Source: Stereum hirsutum FP-91666 SS1
Lineage: Eukaryota > Basidiomycota > Agaricomycetes > Russulales > Stereaceae
Direction: 5' to 3'
Length of the DNA: 64,000 bases
NCBI RefSeq assembly: GCF_000264905.1
Contig: NW_006763137.1
Coordinates: 808,719-872,718, forward strand
The notes under the pieces were generated by a model, which had not been told where the DNA came from, searched no databases, and saw only the letters and a program-made list of their open reading frames with translations. Made by a program: the position numbers and the translations under genes. Below are positions 34,804 through 46,018 of this stretch, one piece after another. Numbering within the stretch: the stretch's first letter is position 1; each line of letters starts with the position of its first letter.

Positions 34804-37800
34804 TCAATCCCTCTCCTTCTCCCTCTCCCCCCCACTCGCCGGCCTAACAGGCCACACACTCTCCTTCGCACCCCCACCCGCCGCGCTCCCACTCCTCCTC
34901 AACGGCACACTAGCAGTCGTACTCCCGCTCGCCGCCGGACCCTCCTTTCCCGCCGCCACCGCACTCGGACTCCCTTCCTTCTGTCCCTGCTTGTCCTGTC
35001 CTTGAGCTTGAGCCTGACTTTGACTTTGCCCAGCCGAAGCCGAAGCCGAAACCTGCGCCGCCCCCGCAGCCTCCTCAATCCCCCTCCTCACACCCCCCAT
35101 CAACCTCTCCGTCCTCTCCAACATCTCCACCAACCCCCTCCTCTGCATATCCAACTCATAATAATGTCTTTCCAGCTCCTGCACGCTCGGCACCTGCACC
35201 GGTCCTCCGTACATCATCGAAGGCGGCGGAGGCCCAGGGTACGGTAACGGCGGTAACTGATGTTGGTGCGGAGGCGGAGGCGGGTGCGGATAATGCAAAT
35301 GCTGCATGAGCTGATGAGGAGGCGGTAAGAACCCAGGCGGAGGTGGAGGCGGGGGTAGTCCTCCAGCAGGGGCTTGTTGAGCCTGTTGATGCTGGTGTCC
35401 AGGACTCGTCCCCGGTCCACTCAACGGCGAGTGCGAATGGCCCCTACTCGGCGCCGTGCTCCCCGACCTCCCATTATTAGGTGCATTCGTGGATGAAGAA
35501 CCAGAAGCAGCGGCGGCGGCGGCGGCAGCCTGAGCAGCTCCGTTCAGTCCCGCAGCGGCAGCAGCCAACGCCGCGCTCGCCGCCGCATTCATCCCTCCCA
35601 TACCCATCCCTCCTTTCCCCGTCCCTCCCATATTAATATCCGCACCACCGAGTGCGGCGTTCAATGGTGGTAAATCGAACCCTCCATGCGGCGGCGGATG
35701 ATGATGTGGCGAGAACGGATGGTGGTGTTGATGGTGTGGCGGCGGCGGCGGCGGCGGCGGTGGCAAAGCGAGTCCAGCGCGAGACGACGACCTCTCGACG
35801 CTTCCGAACTGGTGCGCATGCGAGCCGGAATGCGAAGCGGACGAGGAGGGCCTATGCGGATCGACCTGCATCGGCTGCATGCCCATCTGCATCTCTCCCC
35901 AATGATGTCCTCCTTGCGCCTGTGCCTGCTGATGTCTCTCCCTACTCCTCTCTCGTTCCCTCTCCTCTTCCGCCGCGAGCTCGCTCTCCCTCTCCGCCGC
36001 GTCTCTCTCCGCCGCCGCGTCCTTCTTCGACTTCCTAGGCGCCCTCCTCTGTCTCTTCCTCTTCGGCTCCTCCGCCTCCCTCTCATCTCTCTCGCGTTCC
36101 CGTCCCCTATCACGAGTAATATCCTCCACTTCCTCTTCCTCTCCACCGCTCCCCCTCCCTCCCTGTCCCTGTCCCGGTCCGCTATGCATCCCCGGCGGCG
36201 TCGGCGTCCCATTCTCATGCCCATGCATCCTCCCGACACTGACCAACGCCTCCGCCGCCGCCTGATCGCTCATCCTCATCATCGGCTGTCCATGCCCTCC
36301 CACCATCTGCATCGGACCTCCCATGCCCATTCCCATACCCATCATCATCCCGGGCGATCCGAACGAAGCCGAGCTGCCAGGCGCAGCGGGTGCAGAAGCG
36401 GAGGGCGACGCGCCCCCGGCGGCGGGGACGCGTTTCCGACGTTTGATCACCGTCTTTTTCATGCTGTTCGGTCGGTGGGTTCCGTGTAGTTTGAAGTAAA
36501 GACCTGAACGGAAGCACGGTGAAGATGTTAGCCAGCGAAACTAAATGCAGTCCGAGTCCGGAATGTATCGAGAAAGAAAGATGGAAAAATGGAGATGGTA
36601 AAGAACTAGTACGACTGAGACGACGCGACGAAACGACACGGCAAGCCTCGGAAACGCATATATCAACGCGTCTCGCCCTCCAAACGTCCAGGAGCCATGC
36701 AACTCAAACGAGTAGCCAAACCGAAACCAAACTCGCGCACCTCTTCCGTCCAGCTCCTCAGCCGAGTCGCTCAAAACTCAAAGCCAACGAAAAACGCGAA
36801 AGGAAAAGCAACACAGAAATCCCAACCGCGTCGCGTCCTCCCCCGTCTCCCCGCAACGTGGCCGTCACGCGTTCCCTCCCACCACATTGACCAATCGAAT
36901 GGACCAATGACCAATGACCCCAAGTGCGCAGTGCCCATTGAACGGAAACTTCGACACCGATAAACGCCGACGCGACGTGACGCGACAGATATTCGAGCTC
37001 ATCCTGAGTCCTGATTCCTGACGCACGTAACACACACCTCTCTTCCAAGTCAATTCCTCCTGGGATATATCTACCCCTTTTGATCAACCAAGACCCCCTT
37101 GATCCTCGATAACCAAGCGCCTCGGTATCCCGAAGAACGCAAGCGCAAACTCGGAGAGAAGACCAGTGCTAGTGCTTCAAGAAAGGAGAGAGGGGTCGAG
37201 AACGCGCAACACAAAGATCGTCCAACGAAACGAACGAAACGCTTATCCTATCTGATAAGCACCCTTCTAGCGCCCCTGATCATCACACCCGATAAAGTGC
37301 TCTGGTTGCCCTGATAAGGCTGTCCGCGTCCACGATACGTGGCAGCCGAGCAAGCGAACGAAGGACGGGAAGACCTATCCATCTATCAGACTATCAGATA
37401 AGATAGTCTCACGATCATTTCTGATCATCCTCCGTTGCTTGGCGCTCCTGACAAGCAACACGACACGACTCGGCAGGTACTTATGAGAGGACTGGGCGAA
37501 ATAATCCCATCGTTCGTCCCTGCGCGTCAACAGTCCCAGAGGGATGAGAAAAAGCGAGAGACGTCGACTCGTCGCGCAGCAGCGAGATCAGGCCACTTTC
37601 GAGCGAGTGGATCACTGGGCTGAGAAATGAAGAGAAAGAGGGAATGAAGGTCCCATGCCCGAGCGAGGGGTAATGCACCACGCCCGAACGAGAGGTGATG
37701 ATCTTGCCTGCCGCCTGCCGCTGTGTGTTTTGCTCGAGATCTACGCGCGGCGACAGGCGAGGTGCTGCAAGGCATGCAGCTGCACACCACCCCAACACAC

Positions 37801-39192
37801 CATGACACGGCACGATGAGACACGACGAGCAGAGCCAAAATCGAAACTCTAAATTCAAACCCAGATGCAATCCCAGAATATCTCGAGATCGCGGACGAGC
37901 AGAAACCGAGACGCGATAGACCAGAAAGAACGAAGAAAGACGGAAGAGAGAGAAGAGAGGAAAGAGAAGAAGAGAGAGGGAGGGGGAGGGAGAAAGGAAA
38001 CGTACCACAGGCATTACATATATTATTCCCCACATCATCCCTCCTCCAGAGCGGCGTCGTCGAAGTCCCACAGTTCGCACAGCTCAACGCCCCAACCTGT
38101 CCTCCCTTCGCGTTCCTCCTCCCTCCATTCGCCGGCGTACTCGGTGCTGCAGCTGCCATCGTACTTCCTCCCGGCCCCATTCCTCCCTGACCCTGGCCTC
38201 CAAGCCCGGCTTCAGGATCGTTCACCTCGTTCGAAGGCCCAGGATGGGCCGTATTATGCGGATCTCCAGCAGGCATGATATGTTGTTGTTGCTGCTGCTG
38301 CTGCTGTTGTTGTTGGTGAATAGTATTTATACCGTGGCCAGCACTAGCACTCAAAATACTCGGGTCGATATTCGCGTCGGGGGTGAGATTATTATTATTC
38401 CCGTTGACGGCGTTCGCGTTCAATGCGTTATTGTATGTCGGACAACCGGAGCAGGCAGAAGTCCCGCCTGTGCCGTCACAACGACCGTCACCTGGACAGG
38501 TCCCACCGCCGACGTGATGCGATACCGGCTGCTGTTGTTGCTGCTGTTGCTGTTGCTGGTCGATCGAGAATATGGACTGGGGGTGTTGTTGGGACTCGGG
38601 CGAGGTAGCGGGGGTGATGAGGGAGGGCGGTGAACGGGTTCTGTTCGACTGTTGTTTTGCAGCTGGAGGAGAGAGGGCGTTGGAGTTTGAACGAGCGAGG
38701 GAGGCACGGCCGAGGGATGTGGGGCGTGCGGTGCGGCGTGCTTTGAGATAGAGACCTGAGTTTGGAATATTTGCGAGAGGAGGCGAGGGGGGCGGTTGGA
38801 TGGATGTGGTGTACGCACCATGCGGAGGGCGTGCGGATCGAGTGAGGAGAGATGAGCAAAGGGGCGGAGGACAGGTGGTCAGTGAGTGGGGCGATCGAGC
38901 AACGCGGGAGGTGCTTACCACAGGCGTTGCAGATGGGCTTGCCGTCACCGTCCCTGCGCCAGAGCGGCGTGCTCGACGTCCCGCAGTTCGCGCACAGCTG
39001 CACCGAGGGCGTCGGCGGGGACGACGCGGACTCCTGCGTGTCCTGCGACGGGCGCTGTTGGTGGTGGAAGATGTTCTCCTTGAGGAACTGGTGGGACGGC
39101 GAGGGCGGCTGTGGGGGCTGTTGCTGCTGTTGTTCGACCATCTGGGCGTTGTTGAAGTGGATCGGGGGCGACTCGAGGACGACGGGGGACAT
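34804..39192 (-). CDS. Two-finger GATA factor of the Urbs1/SreA iron-regulator type, 3 exons
   Basis: Minus-strand exons 39192-38919, 38755-38006 and 36503-34804 close to 907 residues. Family knowledge: Urbs1, SRE and SreA repress siderophore and iron-uptake genes when iron is plentiful. Seen: GATA finger 1 at residues 66-90 ([20 protein letters not shown], then CNAC) continued as [17 protein letters not shown]; a Cys-rich patch with C178, C184, C193 and C196 (C-x5-C-x8-C-x2-C), the hallmark of fungal iron GATA factors; finger 2 at 317-341 continued by [13 protein letters not shown] and [15 protein letters not shown]. The long tail is rich in His, Pro, Gly, Met and Gln, with a coiled-coil-like [20 protein letters not shown]. 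Both fingers are cut by an intron after CNAC-G. Intron 2 is 1502 bp, far longer than any other here. The start is the ATG giving [10 protein letters not shown]; an upstream exon is possible. Confidence 0.9.
37241..37410. promoter_or_regulatory. GATA-site cluster inside intron 2 of the GATA gene
   Basis: Within 170 bp there are about nine GATA cores on both strands. They include ATCTGATAA at 37250-37258 and ATCAGATAA at 37393-37401, both exact matches to ATCWGATAA, the reported SreA/Sre1-type iron-GATA consensus; also TGATAA at 37312 and a palindromic arrangement at 37241-37260 (GCTTATC ... GATAAGC). Inference: a candidate autoregulatory element or internal promoter of the iron-GATA gene. Confidence 0.55.
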
Positions 39193-40760
39193 GGTGTACG
39201 CGACGGTGACGCGCGTCGAGGACGGCTGTTGCAAGTCGCGAGGCAGGCCAGATAATCAACGCACGCTGCAAAGAATTCAAAGAGGGCGTTCGATGATGCG
39301 ATAGTCTGCGATGGCTCTCTCATATAAACAAAGATAACCACCCATCGGCCAATCACAGCTCGCCCATTTCCGCCCCCGATCACTCGCTCTCAGTCTGCCG
39401 ATTCCGATTCCGATTATCTGCCACGCCGTCTTCCCCGCACATCATCCGACCCTCTTCCTTCCTCACCATCCCACCAAGCTTCTCCAAGGACGTTAAAAAA
39501 CAGTCTGCCTTCTCATCTATCCGTCCATCAGTCTGACGCCACCTCGAAAGATCACTCGAGAGCAAGCCTCGCCACCCACGTCTCCGGCTTAGCTATCCGA
39601 TCAGACGAGACACGGCCTCGTCTGAGCCTCGTTTCCGCACCAGCTCGCGCCACAATCTCCCACTCTGACCTCGCCGTCCTCCTGGTCGCATCTTCGCTCT
39701 TCTCGTCTCTCTTTCCATTGTTCTGGCCCATCCATTCCCTTCCGCCATGGTTTTATTTACCAAGCAATCGCATTGCAAAACACAGGGTCACGATTGCGGC
39801 ATGAAACCTAAACGCCGCTATCTTATCTCTCGCTGATATTGCTCAATCTTGTCTGGGCGATATGTTTCATCCGCCCGCGCGACAAACGTTCCAAAATAGT
39901 TTGCGAGTGTACACCCAGTGTATCAGTGCTGCTGCAGAGGCCTGGAACATGTGTTCTTGTCATGTATGATAATGTATGTGCATCAATCAGGGATAGGTAA
40001 GGTGTTGGTGTTTGACTGCCATGAGATCTTTCTGATCACTCTGAATCCTGATCTCAAAATGCCCGACATTCGCCACTGGCAGTAGATCGCTCTAATTTAA
40101 CGAACGAGCCACTTATACCAGTGGGCTCGGGGCGAATACTTAATGGATATTTATTGACCGGGATGTGTATCGTGCATGGTGTACTCGGTCAGGCATGCTG
40201 GTTTGATTCTTAATTCTTGATTAATTGATTCCTGAACGTTGAGTCTGAAGCTTGAGCCGTCAACACCACTTCTTACCTGCCGGCACCATGATTACTTCAT
40301 CTTATCAAGTTCGTCCACACTCGAACTCGAACTTGCCCGGTGCCCTAGCATAATAATAGAATCCTGGAGCAGAAGCGCTGAAGAACGAACGTCAGACGTT
40401 GATCTCGATTCTCGAATATGAACATGAAACAGAGACCTGTATATAACCGAATCCACTTACCAGTGCATCGCTGCATCTAAGACTCAGAGCAGGTGCATCG
40501 GGGTGCAATCAATCCAATGAGACGCATACGCATACGCATTGTGCACGGTGCACGACTCGTTCCGAGCTCCTGATCACGGTTTCAATTTAGAAGAATAAAC
40601 CAAAAAATGAAAATGAAAATCAAGACCTTCGTCATCGAGACATACAAAACCCTTCGTGGAGCTCAGTATGTACTAAGCATTAAGTACTCTACATCAACCC
40701 TAACCAATTTATAAAACAAATACCTAATAAATTCACTTCCCCTCCCCCTCCCTCATCAAC
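39193..40760. other. GATA gene promoter region and amidohydrolase 3' side
   Basis: A 1.57 kb stretch. Single GATA cores occur (around 39414, 39596, 39820 and 39990) but no full ATCWGATAA. The region next to the amidohydrolase stop is AT-rich. No further gene supported. Confidence 0.5.
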
Positions 40761-43700
40761 CTAAAAAACATCAACAACCCCCCTCCCCGGACTTATCACC
40801 GCCACAACCTTCCCCTCAAACTCCAACAACCCCCCATCCCTCGTGACCACCAGGTCAGTCTCTTCCGGGTTCGCGTGGACGCCCATGAGGTTGTCGACGT
40901 TAGAGGAGGCGAGGGAGAGGGCGAGGGCGGTGGGGAGGCCGTCGGAGACGAGCTGGAGGTGGGTGTGGGTGCAACGTTAGAGGAATTGAGAGGACGGGAG
41001 AGAAAGGGAGAGAAAGGGAGGGAGAGTACGGGAGGAGAGGAGGGAAAGAGGGAAAGGGGAAAGAGTGAAGAGGCAGAGGACGTACCCATCCTGCGTCGAA
41101 CCTCAGGTTTTGGACAGCCCAAGCGGCCATGGCCGGCGTGAAATCGTCGATTCCCTGCGGTGCGATACCTACCTCTATCCCATGCTCCAATAAATAAGGA
41201 ACGAGACCTTTAGCGCTCAGGGGGCGGCCGGGCATACTGGCATCATCGAGCAAAATAGACATCATCGAATTGTCAGTAAACCGTGGGGCGGATAAGTGGA
41301 GAGATAATGTGGTGGGTGGGCGAATAAGACAAAGAAGGAAAAATAAAGCTCACATCCTCTTATCCTCCCAGCTATACGGATAGCTCCGCACCGGAGCGAC
41401 GATGACGCCCACGCCCGCCTCTTTGATCTCCTTCGCGAGGAGGTGGGCCTCCGTCCCTCCTAGGATCGTCATCTTGATCTTCGTTCCTGCACCGCTGGCT
41501 TCGACGTCGTGTTTGAGCCTGAGGAGCGTAGCGATAATATCCGCGTTTTGTGCATGGACAACGAGTGGGATTTCGCCCTATAAGTATCCACACATCAACG
41601 CCAAACCAAACCATCGAAATGTCAACATATGTGGAGCAGATATAACGAAAGAAAAGAAACGGACCTTCACGACCCTCCCCCACCAGCCCTCCCCACCCAC
41701 CAACAATCTCCTCAAAGCACTAATCTCCGTACTAACGCTCGGCCTCACACTCTGATGATCAATCGCGACATGTAACGCCGTCACATCCTGCACTACCGCT
41801 CCTTTCGCCAGCTTATGTGGCGTTCCAAGCGAGAAAGCGACGCCGAGGCCGGAGAGGAAGCCACTGGAGGTGGGCGACGTGAGCGCCGTCGTCACGCCGT
41901 TCCGGTACGAGAGCCTGAATCGCATTGCATGAGTTGTTTCAAGTTGGTCAGGTTTGCAATAAATATGAAGAGATAGAGATATGGAACCTACAAAGCATCC
42001 CTGGTAGCGAACTGCAACCCATCCACTGCCCTGATCACCGTCTCGTTCCCTAACAATCCCTCCCCTTTCCCACCATCGATAAAGATATCCCAGACATCCC
42101 CATCCACCGTACTGTCTTCCATTGCGATCTCCTGTAAACCGATGCTTGTCCCTGCGCCCACCAACGCTGGCGATAACGATCCTCCTCCCACGTTCATGAC
42201 TCTCACCCCTCCCTGAGCTAGAGTCGACGCGATATCGGCGGAAGAGACGAGGGAGGAGGGTATGAGACGACCAGCGCGGACGAGGACGTCGCCGTTCACT
42301 ACCGAATTCAGAGCTCGTCCAACCACATACTCCTCCGTAACCTCTCTCACACCAACACCCTCACCTACCCCACCCACTTCAACGTCCTCAACCGGAACCC
42401 TCTTATAAACCCTCGAAACATTCCTAAACACGACCGTCCCCTCCAAACTCGCGACATCCATCAACGGCGGCAACCCCTCATACCTGACCGCCTTCTCCGC
42501 CTCCTTATCGTAGTTCGGTACCTTAGGCGCATGGAGGAGGTCGGATGATTTGGGCGAGGTGATGGTGTGCGGGGACGGGAGTTGTGCGATTCCGTCGATG
42601 TAGGTTTGCGTTGGGGTGGCGCCGAGGGAGAGGGGGTGTGAGTCCCAGATTACGAGGTCTATGTGTATGAGCGGAGGGCGGAAAAAACGGAGGTTAGTTC
42701 ACGGCGTTTATGCAATGATGTTCTTAGAATGGATGTATTTGCAAAAGTGACGTACCGGCGTCGTATCCTGTCGAGCACATCATTCAACTAATTATCAGTT
42801 ACCCAGATTTGACTTCAAGAAACATTTCAACGTACCCTCCTTGAGATACCCAATTCTATGATCCATCCCAATAATCCCCGCACCCGTGCTCGTCACAGCA
42901 GCCAACGCAGCCCAACTTGGCAGCCCATAATGATGCGCTTGTTGCGCCTCATGGAGTAGATACCTCGATTGAATGGCCGGATGATCACTCTACATAACAG
43001 TCGTTGTCAGCTATTATTCTACCTTCTGAGATATAATCAAGAAGACAGTGGTCGTAGGTGTAGATTAAGAAGTAGCACACCTTCATTGTAACACGGATCC
43101 CGGCCTCGTTCAGGACTTTCGCAGCGAATACGGAAGCGCGTGACGATTCGCGTTTGTACCTCGAAAAGACGGAGAAGATGGCGACCGCAGGCGTGGGTCC
43201 TACATCCAGAATGAGCGACACGAAATACACGAAATTAGATCAGGTGCACGGATACAGGCGTGAGCGAGTAGGTATGTAGGATATAGCTGAAGGGAATGAA
43301 CGAGGGGAGGAGATAACGTACCGTAGGCTCTCTTGAGGATCTCTGGGACGAGGTAAGCTTCGTGTGCATGATGGAATGCAGCGACGGAGAATTGAAACTC
43401 GTTCGTCAACTGAAAACATGATATTTTCTCGTTAGACACGGACCATCCGAGTTTGTTGGAGAATCGCTCGACCACCAGCATAAACTGATAAGATGACTTA
43501 CCCGAACGAAGTTATCGAAATCCACAGCCTCGTAACAGTGTGTTTGGACCTATACGTCGGCATCAGCGCCCCTAGCTAAGTTCGCACTCCTCTGTCTGTT
43601 TGAGAGGAAGTATTGAAGGTGACGTAGTTACCTTGACCTTTCCCCTCAAGATATCCACCATAGCCTCCCATTGCAGATTCTCTGGGAACGATTTACCTTC

Positions 43701-45063
43701 GAGGGCATCCCAGCGCCCAGCTTGAGCAGCGGCGCAGAAGTCGTCTTGCTCTTTCTTGAATTTGCGTGCGGTATCGTACCTAGGAAGCGGATGTGGGTAT
43801 GCATGAAAGGGAGAAAGTATAAGGGGAGAGGCGCATACGCTTGACGCCAGGCCCAGACAGAGTCCATTCGTGTGTCGTCGTATATCCGGGCTGGTGAGGA
43901 GATTAATCACGGAGATACTTGAACGCCTCCATGAAAGGTTGGGTTACGTGCCTGGGTTCTCTCCTACACAAACCACAGGATTTAGGCAGTTTAATCTGTG
44001 CACTGAAATGCAGTAAGTATACATGGTCACGCACCGCAAGCATGCCTATGAAAAGACATGATAGCAAAGTTGTGCTATGATCAGTCTCCGCACGACACAA
44101 AGGTCATGATGCGCGTGGGTGATAACCATGGACGTACTTCATGTGCCTCCACCTGGGATACTCAGAAGGGTATACTCCGGTCCCATTATACTCGAACGGA
44201 GGCTCCAGCAACATAGCGCTCGTAGATCTTTCCTCCGTAGGCCTTAACTTGATAACGAAGCCCTGCCCACCTGTACAAATATGAGAAGATCGTCGTTGAA
44301 TGGAAAATAGACGAGTTGGCAGCTCACCGATAGCGTTGGCAGATCCAGGGAGAATGAGCGACGTGGTGACGCCTCCGGCAATAGCGAGCTTCATACCCTC
44401 GTCGTGTGTGTTCAACCCATCGAGAGCACGGAGCCAGGGTTGAATGGTCCCTTTGAAAGAGTTACCGTCACCCGAACCACTCAAGGAAGGCGACGAGAAG
44501 ACTCCGAGATGGGAGTGAATATCAATGATTCTATCCACGCACAAAAAACACGAACACAGTCACATATCAGCGAAAGCACGGAATGCGTCCAGAGACCGAC
44601 TTGGGACGTACCCAGGCGTAATCCAAGCACCCTTCGCATCAATAGACTCATACGCCTCGTGCTGCTTCAACAATCCCGCATCCACATTCCCCACCGCCTT
44701 TATGATCCCTCCCTCCATCAACAGATCCCCTCTGATAGTCTCAAGACCATCGACAGCTCCTGTCCACAACGTTGCATTCCGTATCAACGTAGGTTTCGTT
44801 CCGCGCACGAACCTGTCCGATTGTCCGCGTTCATAGAAATCAGGTGGTGGAGCTGGTTTCGCGTTCAGTGTCGAACATTTGTTGAGGATATGTTGAGCAT
44901 GGAGGGGAAGTCGGTGACAATGATGATGTCCGTGTTCGAATAGAGAATCTGTGCTGAAGGCGGTGAGCGTGAGCGTGAAGCCTGTGGTGAGGATGATGGC
45001 GTAGAGAGTTAGGGAGAATAAACGGGAACGTTGGCTCTGGGTCTTCTTCACCATTTGGCCCAT
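40761..45063 (-). CDS. Membrane-anchored amidohydrolase (fungal CE9-like), 17 exons
   Basis: Minus-strand exons 45063-44612, 44530-44328, 44270-44138, 44045-44035, 43963-43952, 43890-43839, 43779-43632, 43549-43502, 43409-43322, 43199-43081, 42989-42836, 42767-42756, 42658-41992, 41914-41665, 41577-41354, 41236-41086 and 40952-40761 close in frame to 971 residues. Residues 15-36 are a membrane segment. The N-half has amidohydrolase metal motifs: IIDIHSHLG (HxH), GGVTTSLILPGSANAIGGQG, VQTHCYEAVDF, FHHAHEAYLV, SDHPAIQSR, then GYDADLVIWDSHPLSL. A linker of about 200 residues leads to a second amidohydrolase-like half (LSYRNGVTTALTSP, LVVHAQNADIIA, GTEAHLL, LVSDGLP, GVHANPEETDLVV) that lacks the first HxH. 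The substrate is unknown; fungal database names call these carbohydrate esterase 9, and imidazolonepropionase-like enzymes are related. Three micro-exons (11, 12, 12 nt) and one GC-AG intron are needed to keep HACGENPARIYDD and GYDADL intact. Confidence 0.85.
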
Positions 45064-46018
45064 GGTGAGCGCCGGGTATACGCTTGTGAAGATACAGACA
45101 AACTCTCAGATCGACGCGCTCAGGGCCATGCAGAGATAAGTTCGAACTTCGCCTGTTGGAAAGCGCAATCTCACGTGGGCGCGAAACGGCGCTCTTCCGC
45201 GGCTGCGGCCATGATCAAATATTCGTAATAAATCACAACAATTGTGAACGTTTGGTCAATCTACTATCACAGTGGCAGGGAACACCTTTGACACACTTAT
45301 CTGGGTCCTGGAGGAATATTTTGTTCCATTTTTGTGGCCCTGAGGTCGGTCGGTCAAAGAGCACGGAGTCTTCGGAGTTAAGACGAGTGGCGCCCCCTGT
45401 GGCACCGCCTGAGCCTCGATGAGTCATCTTATCCAAGTTGACCAACGTCCACATCGATTTGAACGAGGACGATATAAGTAGTGCGACACAATCTGTTCTC
45501 GGGATCTTGAAAGTTCTCGGGCCGTTCTATACAAAGAATCAATCATCTCATCTTGTCCCCTTTTGTTCTCGTTTTAGAGATTGTTGCTGCTCTACTCATC
45601 GCCACGTTTTAGCCGCTCGACCGCCCACGACTCGCTGCAACACGTCCACTCCTAGGCTATTCTTGTCAAATTCTTGTTGTGCTCTCGTCATTTTATCGAT
45701 CCGCTCACCACCTGAGCTCGGCAGACTTTCCTCAAGAGGTTACGTTGCTTGTGCACCTTGCATTCTCCTGCAGCTTCGTTGCCATGTTACCAACATAAAC
45801 CTCGCTTGCAATTGGCCCAGCGTCCCGCACATCCACTGCCTCACATAGGATGCATGCCCCACGCCACACTTAAGCGCCCTATCGTCTCATGCAATGTAAT
45901 CTAGGCGAGTACTTTTAGCACCAGCTGAGCCTCTCGGCGGTCTTTCTCCTCCTCGAACCATCTCCTCTTTCCGTTCGCTATCGACCTCTGTCTTGCTGCT
46001 GTTGCTGTTACTGCTGCG
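45064..46018. other. Divergent intergenic region
   Basis: Nearly 1 kb between two divergent genes, pyrimidine-rich on the plus strand toward the right gene. ORFs such as 45438-45848 have no motif. A GC-rich inverted repeat AGGCGGTGCC/GGCGCCACC-like patch at about 45390-45415 is weak. Nothing firm. Confidence 0.4.

Noticed and set aside
35652..36489. Long plus-strand frames opposite the GATA gene tail
   Set aside because: Arg-rich translations of His/Pro/Gly codons on the other strand; the minus strand carries the GATA protein.
37481..38080. 199-codon minus-strand frame in the long GATA-gene intron
   Set aside because: It overlaps the exon end and runs on into the intron; composition is hydrophobic/Ser-rich with no motif, and the conserved GATA domain needs this part removed.
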